Assembly: GCF_036030735.1 (NCBI RefSeq)
Contig: NZ_CP107928.1
Location: 3,100,001 to 3,164,000, forward strand
Source: Streptomyces sp. NBC_00425
Lineage (GTDB): Bacteria > Actinomycetota > Actinomycetes > Streptomycetales > Streptomycetaceae
DNA: 64,000 nucleotides
Reading direction: 5' to 3'
Program-made: the position numbers and the translations under genes
In this document: positions 1 to 19,228 of the stretch, in pieces
Numbering within the stretch: the first letter of the stretch is position 1
Layout of the letters: each line of letters opens with the position of its first letter
The notes under the pieces: model-generated
What the model saw: only the letters and a program-made list of their open reading frames with translations
Database searches by the model: none
What the model was told of the DNA's origin: nothing

Positions 1-438
1 GCCGCCCTTGAAGGCGGTGAAGCCGACGAAGCCGACGACCGCGACGATCGCGGCGACCATGGCGGCGGTCCAGTTGGGTCCGCGGCGCTCGGGGCGGATG
101 CGCTCCGCCTCGAACAGGGGTGCCGCGGGGGTCGGCGCGGGGCGGCCGCCGTGGGTGGCGTCGTACCGGTCCATCAGGGGGGCGGGATCCAGGCGGACGG
201 CCCTGGCCAGGGTCCGGATGTGCCCGCGCGCGTAGACGTCCCCGCCGCAGGGGGTGAAATCGTCCGCCTCGATCGCGTGGACGATGGCGATGCGCACCCG
301 GGTGGCCGTGCTGACGTCGTCGACGGTCAGCCCGGCCGCGATGCGCGCCTGCTGCAGGGCACGGCCGATGGAGAAGGGGGCTTCCTCGGACGGGTCTTCG
401 AACGGACGCTCGTCTTCAGGGGAGTTGCCGATGGACAC
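1..438 (-). CDS. RodZ-like helix-turn-helix membrane protein, partial (C-terminus outside window)
   Basis: The first 146 codons are present. A GTG start is chosen because GAAAGG lies about 7 nt upstream. After a short acidic leader comes a Cro/C1-type HTH domain (about residues 23-95: a LQQARIAAGLTVDDVS helix pair, then VYARGHIRTLARAV), a Pro/Ala linker, and the beginning of a hydrophobic segment (AAMVAAIVAVVGFVGF) at about residues 125-143. This layout, a cytoplasmic HTH, one membrane span and an extracytoplasmic tail, is that of RodZ-like proteins, which tie the cell-shape machinery to the membrane in other bacteria. It lies downstream of ftsK on the same strand, 258 bp away. The DUF4115-like tail that would confirm the family is outside the window. 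Confidence 0.8.
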   Translation of the reverse strand, partial: MSIGNSPEDERPFEDPSEEAPFSIGRALQQARIAAGLTVDDVSTATRVRIAIVHAIEADDFTPCGGDVYARGHIRTLARAVRLDPAPLMDRYDATHGGRPAPTPAAPLFEAERIRPERRGPNWTAAMVAAIVAVVGFVGFTAFKGG

Positions 439-696
439 GGGGGCGCCTTTCGAGCGTGTAGCCACCTGTGCTGGAGGTTCAGTCTAGGGGGGGTGCCGAA
501 GGGAGGGGCAACCGGACGGTGGGACTTTGTACGCCATCGGTATGGCCCGGACACATCGATGACGGGCCGGTCACGGACCCCGGACGGGGAACCGCACCTG
601 CCTCTCGCTCAACTGGACGTACGGCAAAGGGAAACGGTTGCTCAGCGTTTTCTAACGGGTGAGTCACGGCCGGCACCCGGTTCCCTCGACTGACGT

Positions 697-3456
697 CTAC
701 CCCTCAGACTGCCCTCGGATCACCGCGAGGACGCCGTCCAACTCGTCCGGCTTCACCAGAACGTCACGCGCCTTGGACCCCTCGCTGGGCCCGACGATGT
801 TCCGCGACTCCATGAGGTCCATCAGCCGGCCGGCCTTGGCGAAGCCGACCCGCAGCTTGCGCTGGAGCATGGACGTCGACCCGAACTGCGTGGAGACGAC
901 CAGCTCGGCCGCCTGGCACAGCAGGTCCAGGTCGTCGCCGATGTCCTCGTCGATCTCCTTCTTCTGCTTCGTTCCCACGGTGACGTCGTCCCGGAAGACC
1001 GGGGCCATCTGGTCCTTGCAGTGCTGGACGACGGCCGCGACCTCGGCCTCGGTCACGAAGGCGCCCTGCATACGGGTGGGCTTGTTCGCGCCCATCGGCA
1101 GGAACAGTCCGTCGCCCTTGCCGATCAGCTTCTCGGCGCCCGGCTGGTCGAGGATGACCCGCGAGTCGGCGAGCGAGGAGGTGGCGAAAGCGAGCCGCGA
1201 GGGCACGTTCGCCTTGATCAGACCGGTGACGACGTCGACGGACGGGCGCTGTGTGGCCAGCACCAGGTGGATTCCCGCCGCGCGCGCGAGCTGCGTGATG
1301 CGCACGATGGAGTCCTCCACGTCCCGTGGCGCCACCATCATCAGGTCCGCGAGCTCGTCGACGATCACCAGCAGATAGGGGTACGGCTGGAGCTCGCGCT
1401 CGCTGCCCTCGGGCGACTTGACGTTCCCCTCGCGCACGGCGCGGTTGAAGTCGTCGATGTGCCGGTAGCCGTAGGCGGCGAGGTCGTCGTAGCGCAGGTC
1501 CATCTCGCGCACGACCCACTGGAGCGCCTCGGCCGCCCGCTTCGGGTTGGTGATGATCGGCGTGATCAGGTGCGGGATGCCTTCGTAGGCCGTCAGCTCC
1601 ACCCGCTTGGGGTCGACCAGGATCATCCGGACGTCCTCGGGGGTCGCCCGCATCATGACCGAGGTGATCAGACAGTTGATGCAGGACGACTTGCCGGAGC
1701 CGGTGGCGCCGGCGACCAGGATGTGCGGCATCTTCGCCAGCGAGTGCATGACGTAACCGCCTTCGACGTCCTTGCCGAAGGCGACCAGCATCGGGTCGTC
1801 GTCCTCGGCGGACTCGGCCAGTCGCAGCACGTCGCCGAGGTTGACCATCTCGCGGTCGGTGTTCGGGATCTCGATGCCGACCGCGGACTTGCCGGGGATG
1901 GGGCTGATGATCCGCACGTCGGGGCTGGCCACGGCGTAGGCGATGTTCTTGGCGAGGGCGGTGATCCGCTCGACCTTCACGGCGGGACCGAGCTCGACCT
2001 CGTAGCGGGTGACCGTCGGCCCACGGGTGAAGCCGGTGACGGCGGCGTCGACCTTGAACTCGGTGAAGACGTTCGTCAGCGACGCGACCACGACGTCGTT
2101 GGCCGCGCTGCGCGCCTTGCCGGGGCCGCCGCGCTCCAGAAGGTCGAGCGAGGGCAGCGCATAGGTGATGTCACCGGAGAGCTGGAGCTGCTCGGCGCGC
2201 GGCGGCAGCTCGCGCGAGTGTTCGGGGGCCGACTTGGTCAGGTCCGGCACGGCTCCGTCGGTCCTGAGCTTGTCCTGCCTGGGGCGCGCCGACGGTGCGG
2301 GGACGGCCGCCGCGGCCGGTGCCGGCACGGGTGTCGGCGTCGTCGGCTCCCGGTCGCCCACGCTGACGCCCTGGGTGAGGTCGGCGACGATCCGCGAGGG
2401 CGGCATCCCGTGCAGGACGGCGCCGTCGAGGTCGGCCGCGGCGGCCGCCGCGATGTCCACGGCGTCCGGCTGCCGGTCCATGGCCGGTTGCGGCACCGCC
2501 GAGCGCCGGGGCCGGCCGCGCCGCTGCGAGAGCGCGTCCTGCTCGGCGCTGTCGGGGTCGTACGCCCCGGGCGCGCCCGAGCGCCGTCGGGGGCGGCCTG
2601 GCAGCGCCTCGCGCCACTGCTCGTCATAACGCTCGTCGTCCGAGAACTCGTCGTACTCGTACGTCTCGGGATCGTGCAGCACGCCCAGCCGCACCCCGAG
2701 CTGCCGCAGCCGCTGCGGGATCGCGTTGACGGGGGTCGCGGTGACGACGAGCAGCCCGAAGACCGTGAGCAGCACCAGCAGCGGCACGGCGAGCACCTCG
2801 CCCATGGCGTAGGTCAGCGGCGTCGCCGCGCCCCAGCCGATGAGACCGCCGGCGTCCCTTATGGCCTGCATGCCGGCGCTGCGCGCGGGCGCGCCGCAGG
2901 CGATGTGGACCTGCCCGAGCACGCCGATGACGAGCGCGGACAGACCGATCACGATGCGGCCGTTGGCCTCGGGCTTCTCCGGGTGCCGGATGAAGCGCAC
3001 GGCGATGACCGCCAGCAGTATCGGCACGAGCAGGTCGAGCCGACCGAACGAGCCGGTCACCAGGATCTCGACGAGGTCGCCGACGGGGCCGCGCAGGTCG
3101 GCCCAGGTGCCCGCGGCGACGATCAGGGCGAGGCCCAGCAGCAGCAGTGCGACACCGTCCTTGCGGTGGGCCGGGTCGAGGTTCTTCGCGCCGTTCCCTA
3201 TGCCGCGGAACACCGCGCCGACGGCGTGCGCCAGCCCTAGCCAGACGGCGCGGACGAGGCGGTAGACGCCCCCGGTGGGACTGGGCGCCGGCGCCGGCGC
3301 GGGCTTCCTCGCCGCGGCCTTCCTGGCAGGCGCCTTCTTCGCCGGCGCCTTCTTCGGGACGGCCTTCCTGGCGGCGGCCTGCTTCGCCACAGCCTTCGCG
3401 GGAGCCGCCGCCTTCTTGGCGGGCTGCTTCTTGGCTGCGGAAGGACGTGAGGCCAT
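697..3456 (-). CDS. ftsK: DNA translocase FtsK/SpoIIIE
   Basis: A 919-residue protein. The N-terminus is Lys/Ala/Pro-rich, followed by four or so membrane segments (about residues 95-260), an acidic low-complexity linker (about 260-450) and the RecA-like motor. The Walker A GATGSGKSS is near residue 583 and the Walker B region reads LLVIVDELADLM. A C-terminal winged-helix gamma domain (STSMLQRKLRVGFAKAGRLMD) would recognise KOPS-like DNA motifs. FtsK pumps chromosome ends across closing septa, which in Streptomyces matters at sporulation septation. The start is set at MASRPSAAKKQ because the basic N-terminus begins there. No Shine-Dalgarno is visible upstream (the 12 nt before the ATG are pyrimidine-rich), so the mRNA may be leaderless, or an upstream in-frame GTG may be used. 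Confidence 0.95.
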   Translation of the reverse strand: MASRPSAAKKQPAKKAAAPAKAVAKQAAARKAVPKKAPAKKAPARKAAARKPAPAPAPSPTGGVYRLVRAVWLGLAHAVGAVFRGIGNGAKNLDPAHRKDGVALLLLGLALIVAAGTWADLRGPVGDLVEILVTGSFGRLDLLVPILLAVIAVRFIRHPEKPEANGRIVIGLSALVIGVLGQVHIACGAPARSAGMQAIRDAGGLIGWGAATPLTYAMGEVLAVPLLVLLTVFGLLVVTATPVNAIPQRLRQLGVRLGVLHDPETYEYDEFSDDERYDEQWREALPGRPRRRSGAPGAYDPDSAEQDALSQRRGRPRRSAVPQPAMDRQPDAVDIAAAAAADLDGAVLHGMPPSRIVADLTQGVSVGDREPTTPTPVPAPAAAAVPAPSARPRQDKLRTDGAVPDLTKSAPEHSRELPPRAEQLQLSGDITYALPSLDLLERGGPGKARSAANDVVVASLTNVFTEFKVDAAVTGFTRGPTVTRYEVELGPAVKVERITALAKNIAYAVASPDVRIISPIPGKSAVGIEIPNTDREMVNLGDVLRLAESAEDDDPMLVAFGKDVEGGYVMHSLAKMPHILVAGATGSGKSSCINCLITSVMMRATPEDVRMILVDPKRVELTAYEGIPHLITPIITNPKRAAEALQWVVREMDLRYDDLAAYGYRHIDDFNRAVREGNVKSPEGSERELQPYPYLLVIVDELADLMMVAPRDVEDSIVRITQLARAAGIHLVLATQRPSVDVVTGLIKANVPSRLAFATSSLADSRVILDQPGAEKLIGKGDGLFLPMGANKPTRMQGAFVTEAEVAAVVQHCKDQMAPVFRDDVTVGTKQKKEIDEDIGDDLDLLCQAAELVVSTQFGSTSMLQRKLRVGFAKAGRLMDLMESRNIVGPSEGSKARDVLVKPDELDGVLAVIRGQSEG

Positions 3457-3620
3457 GGAGGTGAGGTTACCGGTGGAGACCGCAAGGGACACGTGTGCCC
3501 ACTGCTTCACCCGTTCGTGTCGCCCTCGCGGACACCGTGAAGTGACGTGTCCGCGGTGCGGGACAAAAGAACTGACGCGTTGTCATGCGCAACTCCGTGC
3601 GCCGCACGCGCCAGTTCTGT

Positions 3621-4304
3621 TCAGTTCTGCGACGACACGGAGGCCGTGCCGCTGCCGGCGCCCGGCTCCAGGGCGTCCAGCGCCCGGCGCAGACCCGTGA
3701 GTTTGCGCTCCAGATGCGCGGCCGTAGCCACCGCGGCCGCGTCCGCCGACTCGTCGTCGAGCTGCTTGGACAGTGCCTCCGCCTGCTCCTCGACGGCCGC
3801 GAGCCGCGCGGAGAGCTCGGCCAGCAGACCGGCCGCCTCCTTGGCGCCGCCTGTGGCGGCCTTGCCGCCGCCCTCCAACTGCAGCCGCAACAGCGCCGCC
3901 TGCTCGCGGAGCTGGCAGTTCTTCATGTACAGCTCGACGAACACCGAGACCTTCGCGCGCAGCACCCACGGATCGAACGGCTTGGAGATGTAGTCCACCG
4001 CGCCCGCCGCGTAACCGCGGAAGGTGTGGTGCGGCCCGTGGTTGATCGCGGTGAGGAAGATGATCGGGATGTCCCGGGTCCGCTCCCGCCGCTTGATGTG
4101 CGCGGCCGTTTCGAAGCCGTCCATTCCCGGCATCTGGACGTCCAGCAGAATGACCGCGAAGTCGTCCGTCAGCAGTGCCTTGAGCGCCTCTTCCCCGGAC
4201 GATGCCCGCACCAGCGTCTGATCGAGCGCCGAGAGGATCGCCTCCAGCGCCAGCAGATTCTCCGGCCGGTCATCGACCAGGAGGATCTTGGCCTTCTGCA
4301 CCAT
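3621..4304 (-). CDS. osaB: Response regulator of the osmoadaptation two-component system
   Basis: A 227-residue protein with a receiver domain at about residues 4-125. The acidic pair is in ILLVDDRPEN, the phospho-acceptor Asp is in VILLDVQMPGMDGFE, the Thr is in IIFLTAIN and the Lys is in DYISKPFDP. No DNA-binding domain follows. The rest (about 130-215) is an Ala/Glu/Leu-rich coiled coil, so it probably acts through protein contacts. A GGAGG precedes the ATG by about 9 nt. It follows the giant hybrid kinase on the same strand after 280 bp and precedes ftsK. This matches the arrangement I know for osaA-osaB in S. coelicolor, where OsaB is needed for development under osmotic stress; the transfer of the name is by homology and order. 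Confidence 0.88.
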   Translation of the reverse strand: MVQKAKILLVDDRPENLLALEAILSALDQTLVRASSGEEALKALLTDDFAVILLDVQMPGMDGFETAAHIKRRERTRDIPIIFLTAINHGPHHTFRGYAAGAVDYISKPFDPWVLRAKVSVFVELYMKNCQLREQAALLRLQLEGGGKAATGGAKEAAGLLAELSARLAAVEEQAEALSKQLDDESADAAAVATAAHLERKLTGLRRALDALEPGAGSGTASVSSQN

Positions 4305-4584
4305 GGCCCGCCCTCCTCGCCCCGGCAGTGCACCGGGCGCCGCCCCTGGGGACGACTCCTGTACGCCGCCCTTCCTTGTGCCGGTCATGGTAGCCGCACC
4401 CCGACCGTCGCCACACCCTGTCACCGTGATGTCACTGTGCACGTAGCAGGAACGCAGCAGAAGACCAGAAGGTTCCCCGAATTCCGCCCCGCTACACGGA
4501 ACCGGCCACCCTGAGTCAACAACTCCCGGCGGCCTTCGCGAGTTCCCGTCGCGCAGGAGGCGTCGGTCACGCCGAGGACCCTCG
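4305..4584. other. osaA-osaB intergenic region
   Basis: These 280 bp carry no convincing gene. Reading from the kinase stop towards osaB there is no strong terminator hairpin, so read-through co-transcription is possible. The osaB ribosome-binding site is at the osaB-proximal end. I saw no clear promoter. Confidence 0.5.
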
Positions 4585-10047
<5,463 letters not shown>

Positions 10048-10423
10048 TTGTCCCTCCCGCAGGGGTCGACCGTTACCACTGTGCCTGGGTGCTACTTTTC
10101 GCCATGCCCGTTACTACTGGGTATCCACGCCCGATCAAACCAGGCGGGGCCCGAGAGCTACTGCCCCCTGTGCTCAGAAGACACCCAGTCTGCCCGGACC
10201 TTCACAAGAAGCCTGCCCAGTGTTTCACCCTTGCCGAACCAGGCCATAACAGTTCGGCAGCTTCGCACATCGTCCGCACACCCCAGGGCGGAAACACAGC
10301 CGACCGGCATCCGCGCGGACCGGGAAGGTAAGTAACCTTGCATGCGGCCTCCCAGCCACGCCGGTCCCACCGGCCTGGGCGGTGGCACGAGCACGAGCGG
10401 GCATCGGAGGGGCGGCCGCACAC
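10048..10423. promoter_or_regulatory. Divergent osaA/osaC promoter region
   Basis: 376 bp separate the start codons of two divergent genes, so promoters for both must lie here. On the plus strand GGGTAT at 10119-10124 resembles the -10 of Streptomyces sigma-B promoters, but I see no matching GNNT -35 at the 14-16 nt spacing, so this is only suggestive. No gene is supported in the interval. Confidence 0.55.
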
Positions 10424-13165
10424 ATGACCACCGGACTGATCCCGGGGGGACAGACCCCGGACCCCGGGTCCTCAGGCACGCGTCCGCCCCACCAGCGAGG
10501 CGACCTGTCCGGCCGGGAAGCCCTGCACGTCGACGACCGGCCGAGGAGTTCTGTGATCACCGCGCGCGCGGCTGCCAGCTTCGAGCCCGTGGGGCGATCC
10601 GTGGCGACCGCCCGCGCCTTCGTCCGCGACACCCTCCAGGGGTGGGGCTTCGCCGACATCATTGACGACGCGGTGGTCCTCACCAGCGAACTGGTGACCA
10701 ACGCGGTCGTCCACGCCGGCACCCACGCCGACGTGCTGTGTCTGCGCAGCGACGGCGGTGTCCGCATCGAGGTGGCCGACCGGTATCCGGAGCGCGAGAT
10801 CCCCCTCCAGGGCTCCCCCGCGACCATGGGCAGCCCCGACCGCGAGGGCGGCCGCGGCCTCCAGCTGTGCGCGGCCATCGCCGCCCGCTGGGGCGTCGAG
10901 TACACCCCCACCCACAAACAGGTCTGGTTCCAACTCGACCTCCCCGACCGCCCGGTGGGCACCCGCGCCGCCGGCCCGTCGCTCCCCGCCGATCTCCTGC
11001 CGCTCGCCGACAGCCGGGTACGTGTCGCCGTCGTCCAGATCGACCGCGTGGGAGCCGTCTCCGCCTGGAACGAGGACGCCGAGGAACTCTTCGGCTACCC
11101 CGCGGACCAGGTCACCGGCAAGCCCCTCACCGACCTCGCCGCCTGGCCGCACACCCCGGGAACCAGCACCGGCCTCGCCGAAGCACTCCAGCTCTCCCGC
11201 TGGGAGGGCAGTTACGGCATCCGAGGTGCGGACGGCCGGGTCACCCCGGTCTACGCCTCCCACCTGCGCGTTCGCGACACCGACGGCGAGCCCTCCACGG
11301 TCTGCCTCCTCGTCCGCGACCACGAACGCGCCGTCCTGCAGACCCCTTCGCGCGTCCCGTCCGCGGACAGCACCACCTCAGCCGACGGCCAGAGCACCGA
11401 CCCGTTCGAGGTGTTCATCGGCTCGCCGGCCCCCGACGACCTCGACGGTCTCCTCCAGCGCACGGTCGAACGCGCCCGTGACATGCTCGACGGCGACTCC
11501 GCGTTCCTCCTCCTGGCCACCGACGACGAGACCGAGCTGGAGGTCCGCGCCTCCACGGGTCTGCCCTCCGCACGCCAGCGCTTCGCGCGCGTGCCCGTCG
11601 AGGCCGGCCCGGGCCGCTACGGCTCGGCCCGGATGCCGGCCGTCCACGAGGACCTCCTGGCCGTCCCCGGCGCGGTCCCCCTGCTGAACGGCACGGGCAT
11701 GCGTTCGGTCGTCACGGTCCCGCTGAAGGTCGAGGGCCGCCTGACCGGCTCTCTCGGCGTGGCCGCCGAGGCTCAGGGCCGCTACTCCAACGAGGAGGCC
11801 CTACGCCTCCAGTTCGCGGCCGACCGCATCGCGCTGGCCGTCGAGTCGGCTCGTCTCGGCGAGCTGGAGCGCCTGCGCCGGGGCTCCCTCAGCTTCCTCG
11901 TCGAAGCCTCCGACCTCCTCGCCGGCACTCTGGACCGCGACCAGACCCTCGCCCTGATGGCCCAGATGACCGTGCCGACGCTGGCGACCTGGTGCGCGGT
12001 CTACACGATCGCCGACCAGGCCTCCGACCCGTACCTCTCCTACGTCCTGCACGAGGACGAGGAACTGATCGACGGCATCAAGTCGCTGCTCTCGAAGATC
12101 ACCCCGCCCGACCCGGTCCCCACGCCCGGCGCCCGGGTGTGGGCGGCCCCCGCCGCGGCCGCGCACGACGCGGCACTGCGCAGTTCCATGCGCAGCCTCG
12201 GTCTCACCGGCGGCCCGACCCATCAGGTGGCCTCGGGCATCGGCCCCACCCTGGCCACGGCGTCCGCCGTCGGCGGCGAGACCGTCGTCCTCCCCCTGGT
12301 AGCCCGCAACCGCGTCATCGGCATGCTGACCCTCGGCAAGCCCACGGACGAGCACTTCCGCCAGGAGATCCTGGAACTGGCCGAGGACCTGAGCCGCCGA
12401 GCGGCCCTCGCCCTCGACAACGCCCGCCTGTACTCGGAGCGCACGGCCATCAGCCAGGCCCTCCAGCGCAGCCTGCTCCCTCCGGAGACCCCCAAGATCG
12501 ACGGCGTCGAGGTCGAGGTCATCTACCGGGCCGCCGGAGAGGGCAACGAGGTGGGAGGCGACTTCTACGACGTCTTCCCCATCAGTGAGGGCGTCTACGG
12601 CTTCGCCATCGGCGACGTCTGCGGCACGGGCCCTAACGCGGCGGCGGTCACCGGCCTCGCCCGGCATGCCCTTCGCCTGCTGGCCAGGGAAGGCCTCAGC
12701 GGACCGGCGGTCCTCGAGCGTCTCAACTCCGCCATCCTCGACGAGGGCGCCCGCAGCCGCTTCCTGACCCTCCTCTACGGCGAGATGCGCCCGCACGAGG
12801 ACGGCAGCGCGGAGCTGAAGGTCGTCTGCGCGGGCCACCCGCTTCCCCTCCGGCTGCGTCAGGACGGCACGGTAGAGCCGGCCGCCGAACCCCAGCCGCT
12901 GCTGGGCGTCATGGAGGACCTGGAGCTCTACGAGCAGACCGTCACCCTCGACCCGGGCGACGTCCTGCTCTGCGTCACCGACGGAGTCACCGAGCGCCGC
13001 GAGGGCACCCGCATGCTGGGGGACGACGGCCTCGCCGACGTCCTCACCACCTGCACGGGTCTCACCGCCGGCGCGGTCGCCGCCCGCATCATGCGCGCGG
13101 TGGAACGCTTCGCTTCCGACGCCCCGTCGGACGACATGGCGATCCTGGCCATGCGCGTGGCATAG
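10424..13165 (+). CDS. osaC: Multidomain PP2C phosphatase / anti-sigma-like regulator
   Basis: A 913-residue protein. The domains in order are: RsbW/SpoIIAB-type HATPase (about residues 45-165; N box ELVTNAVVHAG near 89, later GGRGLQLC), PAS (about 200-310, SAWNEDAEELFGYP), two GAF domains (about 335-480 and 490-670), and a SpoIIE/RsbU-type PP2C phosphatase (676-913) with metal-ligand motifs EVGGDFYDVF and GDVCGTG and the terminal SDDMAI. It combines a partner-switching kinase fold with the phosphatase that would reverse it. In S. coelicolor OsaC is reported to modulate SigB after osmotic stress. The start at MTTGLIPGG has GGAGGGG about 12 nt upstream; an in-frame GTG at 10382 is the alternative. 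It is transcribed away from osaA and ends at a perfect hairpin. Confidence 0.88.
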   Translation: MTTGLIPGGQTPDPGSSGTRPPHQRGDLSGREALHVDDRPRSSVITARAAASFEPVGRSVATARAFVRDTLQGWGFADIIDDAVVLTSELVTNAVVHAGTHADVLCLRSDGGVRIEVADRYPEREIPLQGSPATMGSPDREGGRGLQLCAAIAARWGVEYTPTHKQVWFQLDLPDRPVGTRAAGPSLPADLLPLADSRVRVAVVQIDRVGAVSAWNEDAEELFGYPADQVTGKPLTDLAAWPHTPGTSTGLAEALQLSRWEGSYGIRGADGRVTPVYASHLRVRDTDGEPSTVCLLVRDHERAVLQTPSRVPSADSTTSADGQSTDPFEVFIGSPAPDDLDGLLQRTVERARDMLDGDSAFLLLATDDETELEVRASTGLPSARQRFARVPVEAGPGRYGSARMPAVHEDLLAVPGAVPLLNGTGMRSVVTVPLKVEGRLTGSLGVAAEAQGRYSNEEALRLQFAADRIALAVESARLGELERLRRGSLSFLVEASDLLAGTLDRDQTLALMAQMTVPTLATWCAVYTIADQASDPYLSYVLHEDEELIDGIKSLLSKITPPDPVPTPGARVWAAPAAAAHDAALRSSMRSLGLTGGPTHQVASGIGPTLATASAVGGETVVLPLVARNRVIGMLTLGKPTDEHFRQEILELAEDLSRRAALALDNARLYSERTAISQALQRSLLPPETPKIDGVEVEVIYRAAGEGNEVGGDFYDVFPISEGVYGFAIGDVCGTGPNAAAVTGLARHALRLLAREGLSGPAVLERLNSAILDEGARSRFLTLLYGEMRPHEDGSAELKVVCAGHPLPLRLRQDGTVEPAAEPQPLLGVMEDLELYEQTVTLDPGDVLLCVTDGVTERREGTRMLGDDGLADVLTTCTGLTAGAVAARIMRAVERFASDAPSDDMAILAMRVA

Positions 13166-13175
13166 ACAAGACGGC

Positions 13176-13217
13176 AAAGAGAAAGCCTCCACCCGAAAGG
13201 GTGGAGGCTTTCTCTTT
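13176..13217 (+). terminator. Strong hairpin after osaC
   Basis: A perfect 19-bp inverted repeat (arms 13176-13194 and 13199-13217) with a GAAA tetraloop begins 10 nt after the osaC stop. It also abuts the 3' end of the convergent tRNA-Thr gene, so it probably works in both directions. Confidence 0.9.
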
Positions 13218-13218
13218 G

Positions 13219-13294
13219 TGGAGCCCCCTAACGGAATCGAACCGTTGACCTTCTCCTTACCATGGAGACGCTCTGCCGACTGAGCTAAGGGGGC
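13219..13294 (-). tRNA. tRNA-Thr (anticodon GGT)
   Basis: A 76-nt cloverleaf read on the minus strand. The acceptor GCCCCCT pairs with AGGGGGC, discriminator T, and CCA is encoded. The D arm is TAGCTC..GAGC, the anticodon arm is TCTCC-ATGGTAA-GGAGA with GGT in the loop, and the T arm carries GGTTCGATTCC. It reads ACC, the preferred Thr codon in high-G+C genomes. It lies on the same strand as, and about 210 nt beyond, the rRNA operon terminator, so it is probably a separate unit. Confidence 0.96.
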
Positions 13295-13502
13295 TGGTCA
13301 CTTGTCGAGGTTTCCCTCGCGGCAACGAAATAGAGCATACCCCGAACGACCCGGTGTTCTCAAACTCGCGCACAGGCCGACTCTGAAGCGATCCGCCGAG
13401 CGTCACCGGGCGGGCCCGTTCGGCTGCGTCTTCCGCCTTGGTCGGACACCGCCAGGCACCGAAACGCCGGCCGCCGACCGGTTTGTCATGCTGTGAACGC
13501 AG

Positions 13503-13534
13503 AAAACCCCCGTGCCGAATGGCACGGGGGTTTT
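13503..13534 (-). terminator. rRNA operon terminator
   Basis: A perfect 14-bp inverted repeat with loop GAAT, 10 nt beyond the 5S 3' end. On the transcribed strand the stem ends in a run of G followed by TTTT-equivalent bases, a classical intrinsic terminator. Confidence 0.9.
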
Positions 13535-13544
13535 CGCAATGATT

Positions 13545-13663
13545 GTTCGGCGGTGTCCTACTCTCCCACAGGGTCCCCCCTGCAGTACCATCGGCGCTGT
13601 GAGGCTTAGCTTCCGGGTTCGGAATGTAACCGGGCGTTTCCCTCACGCTATGACCACCGAAAC
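13545..13663 (-). rRNA. rrf: 5S ribosomal RNA
   Basis: About 119 nt. The ends GTTTCGGTGGTCATAGCGTG and GGACACCGCCGAAC pair as helix I, and the internal CCCGGTTACATTCCGAACCC is the conserved actinobacterial 5S core. It lies 3' of the 23S gene in the usual 16S-23S-5S order. Confidence 0.95.
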
Positions 13664-13754
13664 ACTATGAAACTGTTTCAGCCGCACCACACCGTGACCA
13701 TGGCATGGGGCTGTTCGTGGTTTCAGAACCAACACAGTGGACGCGAGCAACTGA

Positions 13755-18717
<4,963 letters not shown>

Positions 18718-19157
18718 GTTTTCCCGTGATCGGGATCGCACACACGAGAGCGGAACGTCGAGCGGAATAAGCCCGGCGTTCACAACGTCCTCGCTGTGTT
18801 TGTTTCAAAGGAACCTCATCCTCGGCTATCACTGCCGGGGACGGGGTATCAACATATCTGGCGTTGATTTTTGGCACGCTGTTGAGTTCTCAAGGAACGG
18901 ACGCTTCCTTCGTACTCACCCTCTCGGGCTTTCCTCCGGGCAGTTTCCCTTCGGTCTTGCGTTTCCGACTCTATCAGACCGTTTCCCGATCCGATTTCCT
19001 CGGTGCTTTCCAGGTTTCCCGCTTATCTCGCGGTTTCCCTTTCCGGCGGTTCCGACTTTATCAGAAGTTCTGAGTCGGTTTTCCCGGCCCTCCCGGGGAC
19101 TGGTTCCCTACGCACGAGGCGTGGGGGTTCCCGTTCAGGCGGAGCCGTAAACGTACT
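18718..19157 (-). promoter_or_regulatory. rRNA operon leader and repeated promoters
   Basis: About 440 bp upstream of 16S. A 15-nt motif, read on the minus strand as CTGATARAGTCGGAA, occurs twice, 87 bp apart (18963-18977 and 19050-19064). It contains actinobacterial -10 hexamers TAGAGT (18968-18973) and TAAAGT (19055-19060). No consensus -35 sits 17 nt away from either, as is common for actinobacterial rrn promoters that rely on accessory factors. The stretch from about 18860 to 18900 resembles the conserved antitermination/processing leader. Confidence 0.7.
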
Positions 19158-19197
19158 GGAGCGGGGCTCCCCGATGCAAATCGGGGAGCCCCGCTCC
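19158..19197 (-). terminator. Terminator after RNase J
   Basis: A perfect 18-bp stem (19158-19175 with 19180-19197) and a GCAA loop, 31 nt beyond the rnj stop codon. It separates rnj from the rRNA promoters that follow on the same strand. Confidence 0.9.
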
Positions 19198-19228
19198 GGG
19201 TTCACGCGTACGAGGGGACGTACGTCGC

